From assembly GCF_000826145.2 (NCBI RefSeq), contig NZ_LN651337.1, forward strand, positions 871,774-935,773: 64,000 bases of DNA. Reading direction: 5' to 3'. The notes beneath the pieces are model-generated. The model ran no database searches. It was not told where the DNA came from and was given only the letters and a program-made list of their open reading frames with translations. Both the position numbers and the translations under genes were made by a program. Positions 1 to 8,687 of this stretch are shown piece by piece. Source of the DNA: Sporosarcina koreensis. GTDB lineage: Bacteria; Bacillota; Bacilli; Bacillales_A; Planococcaceae. Positions within the stretch are counted from its first letter, which is position 1. Each line of letters starts with the position of its first letter.

Positions 1-876
1 GATTCCCATGACAGCGGGATCGACGCCTGCGGTGGCATTCGCCCGGATCACCGCGAGCGGTTCGACGCCAAGCGCATCCGCTTTCGTCTTCGACATGATG
101 ACCAGTGCTGCAGCACCGTCATTCAAGCCGGATGCGTTCCCTGCCGTCACACTGCCTTCCTTCTTGAAGGCCGGACGCAGTTTCCCCAGTTTTTCCGCTG
201 TTGTGCCTTCTTTGATATATTCGTCTTCTGAAAACAGGACGGGGTCCCCTTTGCGGACCGGGATCTCCACCGGGACAATCTCTTCTTTGAACCTGCCGGC
301 AGCACGCGCAGCCGCCGCTTTCTTCTGAGAATCTGCAGCGAACTCATCCTGCTCTTCGCGGGTCAGCTCATAACGGTCACACAGATTTTCTGCGGTGATA
401 CCCATATGGTAATCGTTGAATGCACACCAGAGCCCATCGGAAATCATCGTGTCGACGAGCTGCTGGTCCCCCATCTTGAACCCTTCGCGTGCATTTTTCA
501 GCACATAAGGCGCCTGGCTCATGCTCTCCATTCCGCCTGCAACAATTACGTCAGCATCCCCTGCGAGGATCGCCTGCCTGGCCAGCTGGACTGCTTTGAG
601 ACCGGACCCGCAGACTTTGTTGATAGTTGTTGCAGGCACCTGTTCGGACAAACCGGCTTTAATGGAGGCCTGCCGTGCAGGATTCTGTCCTGAGCCCGCC
701 TGAAGCACATTCCCCATGATGACTTCATCGATTTCTTCCGGCACGATGCCGGCACGCTGCACCGCTTCCTTGATGGCGATTGCGCCAAGCTCCGCCGCGC
801 TGACTGTTTTCAGGGCGCCCAGGAACGAACCGATAGGCGTACGTACAGCACTTGCAATAATGATCTCTTCTGTCAT
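1..876 (-). CDS. Acetyl-CoA C-acetyltransferase (thiolase), 3' end cut by window
   Basis: The 292 visible codons match the N-terminal and central part of the biosynthetic/degradative thiolase family, which joins or splits acetyl-CoA units. The start ATG at 876 follows a GGGGGG ribosome site. The nucleophile cysteine lies in NKVCGSGLK (Cys89), preceded by the usual [15 protein letters not shown] segment, and [11 protein letters not shown] appears further on. The C-terminal His and Cys motifs lie beyond the window edge. It is transcribed divergently from the HMG-CoA lyase, which suggests a role in acyl-CoA or leucine/ketone-body metabolism. The exact paralogue cannot be fixed from the part seen. 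Confidence 0.95.
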   Translation of the reverse strand, partial: MTEEIIIASAVRTPIGSFLGALKTVSAAELGAIAIKEAVQRAGIVPEEIDEVIMGNVLQAGSGQNPARQASIKAGLSEQVPATTINKVCGSGLKAVQLARQAILAGDADVIVAGGMESMSQAPYVLKNAREGFKMGDQQLVDTMISDGLWCAFNDYHMGITAENLCDRYELTREEQDEFAADSQKKAAAARAAGRFKEEIVPVEIPVRKGDPVLFSEDEYIKEGTTAEKLGKLRPAFKKEGSVTAGNASGLNDGAAALVIMSKTKADALGVEPLAVIRANATAGVDPAVMGI

Positions 877-994
877 GAACAATTCCCCCCTTATGTAATG
901 GAACATGCCCTCCCGTCCGGTTCTCTGAACATTCCCACATATGGATTGCCTGCATCTGCAAGTGTCCGGTAGAATAGACTGCAGGAGGGATACT

Positions 995-1897
995 ATGTTC
1001 AGTTTACCAAATCGTGCAACAATAATCGAGGTGGGACCGCGTGACGGACTCCAGAATGAGAAGAACCAGGTGCCGACAGACGCCAAACTCGAATTCATCC
1101 GCCTTCTGAAAACCTCGGGCGTCCGGGAGATCGAGCTGACATCATTCGTATCGCCCAAATGGGTTCCGCAGATGAAGGATGCCGGGGATATTGCCAGGAA
1201 TGCCGTACCGTTCGAGCGCGCCATCGTTCTGACACCGAATTCAAAAGGAGTCAGTCTCGCCCGGGACGCAGGGGCAGAAGCCGTTGCCGTCTTTGTCGGA
1301 GTAAGTGATACATTCAATCAAAAGAATATCAACCGGTCGACTGATGAAAGTGTGGAGGCGCTGACACCGGTCATCGAACAATTGAAAGAGGATGGAATCT
1401 TTGTCCGCGCATGCATCTCCACTGCATTCTATTGTCCATATGAAGGCAAGACGGATATCGAGGACGTCATCGAACTATGCCGGCGGTTCGTCGCTCTCGG
1501 AGTCGACGAACTGAGTGTCGCCGATACGATCGGTATGGCGAACCCTGCAGAGAGCTTCGAACTGTTCTCCCGTCTCCGCCAGGCGTTCCCGTCAGTCCTG
1601 CTGACTGCTCATTTCCACGACACCCGTAAAATGGCATTGGCGAACATTTTAGCTGCACTCCAGGCGGGTGTGGATCGGTTCGATACGTCGGCAGGCGGAC
1701 TTGGCGGCTGTCCGTTTGCAGAAGGGGCGACCGGTAATGTGGCGACGGAAGACGTTGTCAATATGTTCGATTCCCTTGGAATCGAAACGGGAATCGACGT
1801 TGGGAAGATGTGCGAAGCGATATCCGCTATCGCCCCTTACGTCTCCCGGCCAATCGACACCGGAATGTACCGTCTTTTCGAAAAAGGAACATGCTGA
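995..1897 (+). CDS. yngG: Hydroxymethylglutaryl-CoA lyase
   Basis: A 300-residue protein that cleaves HMG-CoA to acetoacetate and acetyl-CoA in leucine degradation. The family motif GPRDGLQNE is at residues 14-22 and the C-terminal [15 protein letters not shown] segment carries the catalytic cysteine; HFHD supplies metal-binding histidines. I chose ATG 995 over the upstream in-frame ATG 941 because AGGAGGG lies just before it and the family begins close to this point. The neighbouring thiolase could use the acetoacetyl-CoA or acetyl-CoA made by this pathway. The gene is followed after 16 bp by a hydrolase, so the two are probably co-transcribed. Confidence 0.95.
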   Translation: MFSLPNRATIIEVGPRDGLQNEKNQVPTDAKLEFIRLLKTSGVREIELTSFVSPKWVPQMKDAGDIARNAVPFERAIVLTPNSKGVSLARDAGAEAVAVFVGVSDTFNQKNINRSTDESVEALTPVIEQLKEDGIFVRACISTAFYCPYEGKTDIEDVIELCRRFVALGVDELSVADTIGMANPAESFELFSRLRQAFPSVLLTAHFHDTRKMALANILAALQAGVDRFDTSAGGLGGCPFAEGATGNVATEDVVNMFDSLGIETGIDVGKMCEAISAIAPYVSRPIDTGMYRLFEKGTC

Positions 1898-1913
1898 GAG
1901 GGGCTGGAGGGAT

Positions 1914-2843
1914 GTGAAGAAACGATTTCTTGCGATCACGGGCGGACTGACAGCACTGGCAGCGGGTACCGTGACGGCGTTCGGCATAATTGCGACGAAC
2001 CGGCTCATGTTCTTGAAAGTCAAGGATGCCGAGCTGGTGCTGAAACGCGAGACGATCGCGAGACGGTTCGATGGCCATTGGTATGAAACGGTTCCGAAGG
2101 CTGTCATGAAGATCCAGTCGCCGAACGGCTATCTGCTGCATGCTGTCTATTTGAAACCGCTCGATACGACAAGGACGGTCATCATCACGCATGGTGTCAC
2201 CGAGAATAAGATCAACTCCATGAAATTCGCCCGTATGTTCGAGCGTCTCGGTTTCAATTCGGTGGTGTATGACCACCGGCGACACGGAGAGTCCGGAGGG
2301 AAGACGACGAGTTTCGGGTTTTACGAAAAAATGGATCTGCATGCGATCATCGGTGCTGTGCGCAGCCGGATCGGCAAGCGTGCACTGCTCGGGATCCACG
2401 GAGAGTCGATGGGCGCCGCCACGATGATCCTGACGGCCGGAACGTACGAGGAGGAGGCGGACTTCTATGTGGCGGACTGCCCGTTCTCCGATTTCACGGA
2501 GCAGGTGTTCCACATACTAAGGACGACGACGCCTCTCAGAAGTCCGAAAGTGATACGGATTGCCAATCTTTTCTTGAAGATCCGGGATGGCTACACAACA
2601 ACGCTCGTTTCACCGAAAGAGGCCGTCGATCAAGTCAAAAAACCGATGCTGTTCATCCACAGCCTCGAAGATGATTTCATACTCCCCGCGATGACGGAAG
2701 ATCTGTATGAACGGAAACAAGGACCGAAAGCCATCAAACTGTTTCCGAAAGGGGCGCATGCACGCTCCTTCAATGAGAACCCGGAAGAATATGAAATGAC
2801 CGTCCGGCGCTTCCTGAGGAAATACGGGCTGCTGAACTCATGA
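1914..2843 (+). CDS. yqkD: Alpha/beta hydrolase of the YqkD type
   Basis: A 309-residue protein with an N-terminal hydrophobic segment (about residues 6-25) that looks like a membrane anchor or signal, then an alpha/beta-hydrolase fold. The oxyanion-type HGVTEN region, the DHRRHGESGG segment and the nucleophile elbow GESMG are visible, as are a late acid region (HSLEDDFI) and a C-terminal His in KGAHARS. The start is GTG 1914, preceded by GGAGGGAT; the frame stays open upstream only because it overlaps the lyase gene. The substrate is unknown. It resembles Bacillus YqkD in layout. It lies 16 bp behind the HMG-CoA lyase and ahead of a long hairpin. Confidence 0.85.
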   Translation: MKKRFLAITGGLTALAAGTVTAFGIIATNRLMFLKVKDAELVLKRETIARRFDGHWYETVPKAVMKIQSPNGYLLHAVYLKPLDTTRTVIITHGVTENKINSMKFARMFERLGFNSVVYDHRRHGESGGKTTSFGFYEKMDLHAIIGAVRSRIGKRALLGIHGESMGAATMILTAGTYEEEADFYVADCPFSDFTEQVFHILRTTTPLRSPKVIRIANLFLKIRDGYTTTLVSPKEAVDQVKKPMLFIHSLEDDFILPAMTEDLYERKQGPKAIKLFPKGAHARSFNENPEEYEMTVRRFLRKYGLLNS

Positions 2844-2861
2844 ATGGTTCTAAATTGGCAA

Positions 2862-2906
2862 AGGGCGCTTGCGGAAGATCACGTTATGATCTTCCGCAAG
2901 CGCCCT
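2862..2906. terminator. Long perfect hairpin between convergent genes
   Basis: A perfect 20-bp inverted repeat (arms 2862-2881 and 2887-2906, 5-nt loop) sits between the convergent hydrolase and yneF genes. Neither side has a strong T-run, so it is a likely bidirectional transcription barrier rather than a textbook intrinsic terminator. Confidence 0.7.
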
Positions 2907-2956
2907 ATTCCAGCAAGTGATCACCTATGTACAGGAACACTTCGTATATCAATGAA

Positions 2957-3193
2957 TTACTTCTTCTTTTTCGCTTCTTTGTCAGACATCTTATTCATTT
3001 GAGCCATCATTTGATTGATTTTCTTTTGAGAAGGTTTTTGCCCCATCTGCATCATCATCATGCGGAGCATATCTTCATTAATCGGCGGGTTTTCTTTCAG
3101 ATATTTCATCATGTATTGACGGGCCAAGAAGAAGCCAAGAGCCACCCCGGCTGCAAGTGCAACAATGATTCCAACAATCCACCAAACAGTCAT
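2957..3193 (-). CDS. yneF: YneF family small membrane protein (UPF0154)
   Basis: A 78-residue protein with one N-terminal transmembrane helix ([20 protein letters not shown]), then a charged tail ending in a lysine cluster. The tail [22 protein letters not shown] is typical of the UPF0154/YneF family, whose function is not known. ATG 3193 has a GGGGAGG site ahead of it; the longer open frame to 3280 has no ribosome site. It lies downstream of sirA as in B. subtilis and has its own promoter-like sequence. Confidence 0.92.
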   Translation of the reverse strand: MTVWWIVGIIVALAAGVALGFFLARQYMMKYLKENPPINEDMLRMMMMQMGQKPSQKKINQMMAQMNKMSDKEAKKKK

Positions 3194-3242
3194 ACGTACT
3201 ACCTCCCCTGCTGCAATAGTCCAAGTGTTTCCACCAAGTAGG

Positions 3243-3272
3243 ATTATACAGCATCGCAGTCCATCTTCGCAA
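3243..3272 (-). promoter_or_regulatory. Candidate SigA promoter for yneF
   Basis: On the minus strand TTGCGA (3272-3267), an 18-bp spacer and a perfect TATAAT (3248-3243) lie about 50 bp upstream of the yneF start. Confidence 0.55.
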
Positions 3273-3329
3273 CGTCTCAATCACGACTTTCAGGAATTAC
3301 GGCATTCACTCGAACGCGCTGCAGCGATT

Positions 3330-3779
3330 TCACTGGGCCAGAAGGCATCCTGCGGACAGGACGTGATCAGATGTGCGAATCGGTTTCAGCCAGCCCCACT
3401 CGCTCGATTCATCCATCACTGCGAAATATCGGTCTTCCGCACTGGAGAGGGCAACGAACAAGTCCAGGTCGAGCATACGGGATCCGTGGCAGGTCGCATG
3501 AAGGGCATGGCTCGAGAAGCCGACGTCAATCGTTCCTTTCAGCGGATGGGTCAGTGTATACTTCATATCGCCTCTGTCGATTGTATGAAAGTTCTTGCCA
3601 AGCTGTTTCATGATCGCATTTTCAATCGCGCCGATTTCCAGACGATCGCACAAGTATCTTACTTCATTCAGATGGGTGTCGCTTCCGTCCGCACTAAGTA
3701 AATCATACAGCAGCCGTTCTCTGCCAAGTACGAAGTCCTGATAAGTTTCTTTGATTTTATAGATGCCATAAGTTCGCAT
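3330..3779 (-). CDS. sirA: Sporulation inhibitor of replication SirA
   Basis: A 149-residue protein, close to the 148 residues of B. subtilis SirA (YneE), which binds DnaA domain I and blocks new rounds of replication when a cell commits to sporulation. The N-terminus (YGIYKIKETYQDFVLGRERLL) matches the conserved Tyr-Ile-Lys-Glu and Gly-Arg-Glu pattern, and the C-terminal AVMDESSEWGWLKPI matches the family's Gly-Trp-Leu-x-Pro ending. ATG 3779 follows AAAGGAG; the longer frame to 3833 has no ribosome site. Its place between tkt and yneF is the same as in B. subtilis. The sequence is divergent, so the call rests on motif, size and synteny together. Confidence 0.85.
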   Translation of the reverse strand: MRTYGIYKIKETYQDFVLGRERLLYDLLSADGSDTHLNEVRYLCDRLEIGAIENAIMKQLGKNFHTIDRGDMKYTLTHPLKGTIDVGFSSHALHATCHGSRMLDLDLFVALSSAEDRYFAVMDESSEWGWLKPIRTSDHVLSAGCLLAQ

Positions 3780-3885
3780 GGATGACCACTCCTTTCCTAC
3801 ATCGTATAACAACGATTTCAAAAAGACTGTCAATTCACGGAACGGAAGTCGACTAGTTCTGTCGAATCACATCGTCGGCGCTGTC

Positions 3886-3938
3886 AAAAAAAAAACACTG
3901 CCTGCAGGCGCCATCCGGAGATGGCTCTGCAGGCAGTG
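3886..3938 (-). terminator. Intrinsic terminator of tkt
   Basis: Inverted repeat with 12-bp outer arms (CACTGCCTGCAG and its complement, 3896-3938) followed on the minus strand by ten T residues. Confidence 0.92.
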
Positions 3939-3970
3939 TATAAGAGGGATGGAAACCGCCGGACAGGCAA

Positions 3971-5977
3971 TTACTTGCCGAGCAGTCCGGTCACTTTCTC
4001 CATGACGTTCCCTGTATGGAAGCCGTATTCTTTCATGACGATATCTCCAGGTGCGCTGGCGCCGAATGTATCAATCGCCAGTACGTCCCCCTCAGTGCCG
4101 ACGTACTTGTGCCAGCCGAGGGAAGATCCCATTTCAAGGGAGAGACGCGCGGTGACAGCTTTCGGCAGTACTTGTTCCTTGTAGCCGGCGTCCTGTTCCT
4201 CGAAACGATCCCAGGAAGGCATGGAGACAACGGAAACGTCGATCCCTTTGCTGCGGAGCTCTTTCTGTGCGTCCACAGCGAGACTGACTTCGGAGCCGGT
4301 GGCAATCAGGATGGCTTCCGGCTGGTCCGCTTCGCTCGGCGAAACGATGTACGCCCCTTTCCGGACACCTTCGTCTGCCAATTCCTTCGATTTTTCAAGG
4401 ACTGGCAGGTTCTGGCGGGACAGCACAAGCACGGTCGGTTTGTCCGCCGACGTGACAGCAAGCTTCCAAGCCGCCGATGTCTCGTTGGCATCCGCAGGAC
4501 GGATTACGGACAACCCGGGCATTGCACGAAGGGATGCCAGGTGTTCGATCGGCTCGTGAGTCGGACCGTCTTCCCCTACTGCGATGCTGTCGTGGGTGAA
4601 TACGTATGTGACAGGAAGTCCCATAAGCGCCGAGAGACGGACTGCAGGACGCACATAGTCGCTGAAGACAAAGAACGTCCCGCCGAAGACATTCAATCCC
4701 CCGTGGAGCGCCATTCCATTCAATGCAGTGCCCATTGCGAATTCACGAACACCGAACCAGATATTGCGTCCTTCCATAGTGCCCGGCAGGAAGTCCCCTG
4801 CCCCTTTGATTGCCGTTTTGTTGGAACCTGCGAGGTCCGCACTTCCGCCGAAGAACGAAGGGAGTGCTTTTGCAATCGCATTGATGGCATCGCCGGAAGC
4901 TGAGCGGGTCGCAATCGACTTGCCTGTTTCATATACAGGCAGCGCAGCGCCGACCGACTCGGTGTCAATACCGTCGATTGCAGCCTTCAGCTGTTTTGCA
5001 AGTCCGGCATGTTCAGCTTCATAGGCGCCGAACAATTTGTTCCATTCGGATTCACTGTCCATGCCGTTTTCCTGGATGGACGTCTTGAACGTTTCATAGA
5101 CTTCCTCAGGTACATGGAAATCCTGATCGAACGTCCATTTATAGTATTCTTTCGTCAATTTCATTTCATCTTCACCAAGCGGCGCGCCGTGGACATCCGA
5201 TTTACCGGATTTGTTCGGAGAGCCGTAGCCGATGATCGTCTTCACTTCGATGAGCGTCGGGCCGCCGGTGTTCTGTTTTGCCTGTCCGATCGCGTCAGAG
5301 AGTCTGTCCGTATCATTGCCGTCTTCCACGCGGATATAATTCCAGCCGTAAGACTCGAAACGCTTCTGGATCTTTTCAGTGAAGGACATGTCCAGTTCTC
5401 CGTCGAGTGAAATATCATTGCTGTCATACAGGACGATCAGCTTATCAAGCTCAAGATGGCCGGCAAGGGAGATCGCTTCCCCGGCAACACCTTCCATCAG
5501 GTCGCCGTCACCGCAAAGTGCGTATGTGTAGTGATCGACAATGTCGTATCCCGGTTTGTTATAAGTGGCAGCCAAGTGCTTTTCTGCCATCGCCATGCCG
5601 ACCGCCATGCCGATTCCCTGCCCAAGAGGACCTGTCGTCGCTTCCACACCGGCTGTGTGGCCATATTCAGGATGCCCGGGTGTCTTGGAGCCCCATTGGC
5701 GGAAATTCTTCAGCTCATCGAGTGGAAGATCGTACCCGCTCAGATGGAGCATGCTGTACAGCAGCGCAGACCCGTGTCCGGCTGACAGGACGAAACGGTC
5801 ACGGTTGAACCAGGAAGGATTCGATGGATTGTGATGCATATGCTGTGTCCACAGTACATACGCCATAGGTGCAGCTCCCATAGGAAGGCCCGGATGGCCG
5901 GAGTTTGCTTTTTCGATTGCATCGATCGACAATGTGCGGATCGTATTGATCGCCAATTGATCAACAGGTTTGGTCAT
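3971..5977 (-). CDS. tkt: Transketolase
   Basis: A 668-residue thiamine-diphosphate enzyme of the pentose phosphate pathway that moves two-carbon ketol units between sugar phosphates. The N-terminal [12 protein letters not shown] segment, the diphosphate/metal motif GDGDLMEG, and the pyrimidine-domain region [18 protein letters not shown] are all present, and the length matches bacterial transketolases. ATG 5977 is preceded by AAAGGG. It stands between ynzC and sirA as in B. subtilis and has its own terminator. Nothing is missing from the active site. Confidence 0.98.
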   Translation of the reverse strand: MTKPVDQLAINTIRTLSIDAIEKANSGHPGLPMGAAPMAYVLWTQHMHHNPSNPSWFNRDRFVLSAGHGSALLYSMLHLSGYDLPLDELKNFRQWGSKTPGHPEYGHTAGVEATTGPLGQGIGMAVGMAMAEKHLAATYNKPGYDIVDHYTYALCGDGDLMEGVAGEAISLAGHLELDKLIVLYDSNDISLDGELDMSFTEKIQKRFESYGWNYIRVEDGNDTDRLSDAIGQAKQNTGGPTLIEVKTIIGYGSPNKSGKSDVHGAPLGEDEMKLTKEYYKWTFDQDFHVPEEVYETFKTSIQENGMDSESEWNKLFGAYEAEHAGLAKQLKAAIDGIDTESVGAALPVYETGKSIATRSASGDAINAIAKALPSFFGGSADLAGSNKTAIKGAGDFLPGTMEGRNIWFGVREFAMGTALNGMALHGGLNVFGGTFFVFSDYVRPAVRLSALMGLPVTYVFTHDSIAVGEDGPTHEPIEHLASLRAMPGLSVIRPADANETSAAWKLAVTSADKPTVLVLSRQNLPVLEKSKELADEGVRKGAYIVSPSEADQPEAILIATGSEVSLAVDAQKELRSKGIDVSVVSMPSWDRFEEQDAGYKEQVLPKAVTARLSLEMGSSLGWHKYVGTEGDVLAIDTFGASAPGDIVMKEYGFHTGNVMEKVTGLLGK

Positions 5978-6035
5978 CGATTAGAACACCCTTTCAAGTT
6001 ATCTTCATGAAACTAGTTTCCTCTTTCATTGTAAT

Positions 6036-6063
6036 GAAAAAACCGCAGGAATACAAACTGCGG
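6036..6063 (-). terminator. Terminator-like hairpin downstream of ynzC
   Basis: A short CCGCAG/CTGCGG stem (6043-6063) followed by seven T residues on the minus strand. The stem is only 6-7 bp, so it may be partly read through into tkt. Confidence 0.6.
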
Positions 6064-6083
6064 TGGTCATGAGCATTTCCGGC

Positions 6084-6317
6084 TCAATTCAGGAATTTCC
6101 TGTTTTTTGCGTCTTTCACCTTGTCAGGCGTGACATCGTTCCCATCGGGGTCGATCACCTTCACATTTTCGATCGTATCCCTCATCGTCGAGCGGAATGT
6201 CTTCAGATATTCACTCCGCAGCTGTGACTGCTCCTTCGCCTCTTCGACCGATAATCCGGTCGTTTTCGCTTTTTTTGCAAGTTCGTTGATCCGCTTGATT
6301 TTCTTGTCTTCCAGCAA
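6084..6317 (-). CDS. ynzC: DUF896 family protein YnzC
   Basis: A 77-residue, highly charged helical protein beginning MLEDKKIKRINELAKKAK and ending in the family pattern PDGNDVTPDKVKDAKNRKF. In B. subtilis ynzC sits in the SOS operon with yneA and yneB; here it also follows yneB in the same direction with a 64-bp gap. Its function is not established. A GGAGGGATT ribosome site precedes the ATG. Confidence 0.93.
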   Translation of the reverse strand: MLEDKKIKRINELAKKAKTTGLSVEEAKEQSQLRSEYLKTFRSTMRDTIENVKVIDPDGNDVTPDKVKDAKNRKFLN

Positions 6318-6381
6318 TTGAATCCCTCCTGTTCGTTTCCGTCATTTTAACGTATACAATTACAGGCGGAAGTGCAACCAA

Positions 6382-7044
<663 letters not shown>

Positions 7045-7359
7045 TCACTCCTCCTCTGCGAAGACAAGCCGAACATCATCGGCCCCCTGATACGATTGTA
7101 AAGGAAGCTTGAGATCTTCTCCTGCCATGATCGCCGTTCCGTCCAGATCATTCAATGCTGCAACTTCCCTGATCCACCGGTCTGCGGGCATCTCTCCCGA
7201 GTACCGTTCTGCAAGCGCTGATAATGTATCCCCCTGGATGACCGTCACCTCGATGAATTCATTGGGAACTGAGAATTTCAGTATAAGGACGAATGTTAGG
7301 ACTGTCAAAACCGCAAAAGCCCCGATGATATTTTTATTCCTATTCAAGATGGCAGCCAT
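7045..7359 (-). CDS. yneA: Cell division suppressor YneA (LysM protein)
   Basis: A 104-residue protein with an N-terminal membrane helix (about residues 11-30) and an extracellular LysM domain beginning VTVIQGDTLSALAERYSG. In B. subtilis YneA delays division during SOS-induced DNA repair. It is read divergently from lexA, and its near-consensus promoter contains a LexA box, so SOS control is directly visible. A GAAAGGGG site precedes ATG 7359. Confidence 0.93.
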   Translation of the reverse strand: MAAILNRNKNIIGAFAVLTVLTFVLILKFSVPNEFIEVTVIQGDTLSALAERYSGEMPADRWIREVAALNDLDGTAIMAGEDLKLPLQSYQGADDVRLVFAEEE

Positions 7360-7375
7360 GAAAAAAACCCCTTTC

Positions 7376-7389
7376 AGAATGTACGTTCG
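7376..7389. promoter_or_regulatory. LexA box in the yneA leader
   Basis: AGAATGTACGTTCG resembles the Bacillus LexA (DinR) box CGAAC-N4-GTTCG, with changes in the left half-site. It lies downstream of the yneA promoter and could block elongation. Confidence 0.6.
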
Positions 7390-7402
7390 CTTCGTTGTTT
7401 TT

Positions 7403-7432
7403 ATTATATGCGAACAGAGGTTTGGAAGTCAA
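7403..7432 (-). promoter_or_regulatory. yneA promoter with LexA box in the spacer
   Basis: TTGACT (7432-7427), an 18-bp spacer and perfect TATAAT (7408-7403) on the minus strand. The box CGAACAGAGGTTTG at 7411-7424 fills most of the spacer, so LexA binding should exclude polymerase. Confidence 0.85.
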
Positions 7433-7442
7433 CCTTGAAATT

Positions 7443-7482
7443 AGAACCTGTGTTTGCTATATGTACGAACACCTGTTATACT
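7443..7482 (+). promoter_or_regulatory. lexA promoter with two LexA boxes
   Basis: TTGCTA (7454-7459), a 17-bp spacer and TATACT (7477-7482). One box, AGAACCTGTGTTTG (7443-7456), overlaps the -35 and a second, CGAACACCTGTTAT (7466-7479), overlaps the -10, consistent with autorepression. Confidence 0.82.
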
Positions 7483-7546
7483 ATTTTTATAGAAACAGGC
7501 CGCAGCGCTGCCAATGACTGCGAAATCAGCGAAGAGGTGAACACGT

Positions 7547-8167
7547 TTGAAGAAGATCTCAAAAAGGCAGGAAGACATCCTGTCATTCATTAAAGACGAA
7601 GTCCAGAAGAAGGGCTATCCGCCTTCCGTCCGTGAAATCGGTGAAGCGGTCGGTCTGGCCTCGAGTTCGACCGTCCACGGCCATCTTGCCCGGCTGGAGA
7701 GCAAGGGTCTTATCCGACGGGATCCTACAAAGCCCCGTGCGATCGAAGTTCTCGGCCAGGAAGATGCCGACGAACTCAAGACAGGTGTCGTACATGTCCC
7801 TCTTGTGGGAAAGGTCACGGCAGGACTGCCGATCACCGCAATCGAGAACATTGAAGAATATTTCCCGATTCCCGACTCGTTCGGTACTTCAGAGGACAAC
7901 CTTTTCATGCTGGAGATCATGGGGGAGAGTATGATTGAAGCAGGAATCCTGAACGGCGACCGTGTCGTCGTGAAGCAGCAGCACACTGCGAGCAACGGTG
8001 AAATCGTCGTCGCGATGACTGAAGAGGATGAAGCGACAGTGAAACGTTTCTTCAAAGAGAAAGATTATTTCCGGCTGCAGCCGGAGAACTCATCGATGGA
8101 TCCGATCATTGTCGAAAATGTATCGATTCTCGGCAAGGTCGTCGGCGTGTATCGTACCATCCATTGA
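7547..8167 (+). CDS. lexA: LexA SOS repressor
   Basis: A 206-residue repressor. The N-terminal winged helix-turn-helix (about 1-65) contains [20 protein letters not shown]; the C-terminal peptidase domain has the Ala92-Gly93 self-cleavage site in KVTAGLP, the nucleophile Ser128 in MGESM and the general base Lys166 in ATVKRF. All residues for RecA-stimulated autocleavage are present. The start is TTG 7547 behind GAGGTGA; there is no ATG in a suitable place. It is divergent from yneA, with autoregulatory boxes upstream and a strong terminator downstream. Confidence 0.98.
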   Translation: MKKISKRQEDILSFIKDEVQKKGYPPSVREIGEAVGLASSSTVHGHLARLESKGLIRRDPTKPRAIEVLGQEDADELKTGVVHVPLVGKVTAGLPITAIENIEEYFPIPDSFGTSEDNLFMLEIMGESMIEAGILNGDRVVVKQQHTASNGEIVVAMTEEDEATVKRFFKEKDYFRLQPENSSMDPIIVENVSILGKVVGVYRTIH

Positions 8168-8173
8168 ATTAGC

Positions 8174-8221
8174 AAAAAACAGCACGGACGTCACGTTTTC
8201 ATGGCGTCCGTGCTGTTTTTT
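8174..8221 (+). terminator. Intrinsic terminator of lexA
   Basis: An 11-bp stem (CAGCACGGACG at 8180-8190 with its complement at 8205-8215) flanked by an A-run and ending in six T residues. Confidence 0.92.
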
Positions 8222-8275
8222 GAGGTTTCCCCCGGCAGGCGGCAGCTTGCGCAGGCCGGCTGGCATTCCGGGAAG

Positions 8276-8335
8276 TTTATGAGTGCGTATCGTGATTTAT
8301 GATCACTTTGCTTAGTTTATGATCCCTTATCTTCC
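8276..8335. repeat. Short 20-bp-periodic repeat array (3 units)
   Basis: Three adjoining 20-bp units begin at 8276, 8296 and 8316, each opening with TTTATGA. The second reads TTTATGATCACTTTGCTTAG. The first belongs to a TTTATGAGTG-type variant and the others to the TTTATGATC type. There is no coding frame across them. Confidence 0.85.
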
Positions 8336-8484
8336 AGTGAACCTCTCTGCTCCGCTCCCGCTCCGAATACGCGGAGCGAAGCGCAGCCGGCAAATCTGAT
8401 CCTTGGCTTGCTCCTTTTCTGCGCGGCCGTGTCTGCTGCAGGAACGGGGTACGGGCCGCGTACCGGCGGGTGCCGGTATGTGAA
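8336..8484. other. GC-rich hairpin-forming core between two repeat arrays
   Basis: No gene is seen. The segment contains CGCTCCG/CGGAGCG (8359-8378), GGTAC/GTACC (8448-8464) and TACCGGC/GCCGGTA (8461-8478) inverted repeats, the last two partly overlapping. It is much more GC-rich than the flanking arrays. With them it makes up most of the 520-bp gene-free stretch 8168-8687. Confidence 0.6.
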
Positions 8485-8644
8485 GTTATGAGCGCTTTTC
8501 GGATTTTATGATCACTCCCACGTGTTTATGAGCGGAAATCCGGATTTATGATCACTTTCCTGTTTTTATGGTCACTATTGCGGATTTATGATCACTTTTA
8601 CAAATTTATGATCATTATCCCTGTTTCATGATCGTGTTCAAGAT
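8485..8644. repeat. 20-bp-periodic repeat array (8 units)
   Basis: Eight consecutive units start exactly every 20 bp at 8485, 8505, 8525, 8545, 8565, 8585, 8605 and 8625. Each opens with TTTATGATCAC or a close variant, followed by 9 variable bases. Units at 8485 and 8525 are the TTTATGAGCG variant and each is followed by a TTTATGATCACT unit, giving a 40-bp higher-order repeat. Many units contain the palindrome TGATCA. The array stops 44 bp before the end of ynbB. Confidence 0.9.
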
Positions 8645-8687
8645 GTCGTTAGCGACCAGGACAAGTTCCGACAGTCGCCCGGGCCTG

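Noticed and set aside
4016-4903. 295-codon open frame on the + strand
   Set aside because: Fully antisense to transketolase and rich in Cys and Arg without a motif.
8276-8644. Repeat array as a CRISPR locus
   Set aside because: The conserved part is only about 11-14 bp in a 20-bp period, spacers would be 6-9 bp, and no cas gene is nearby.
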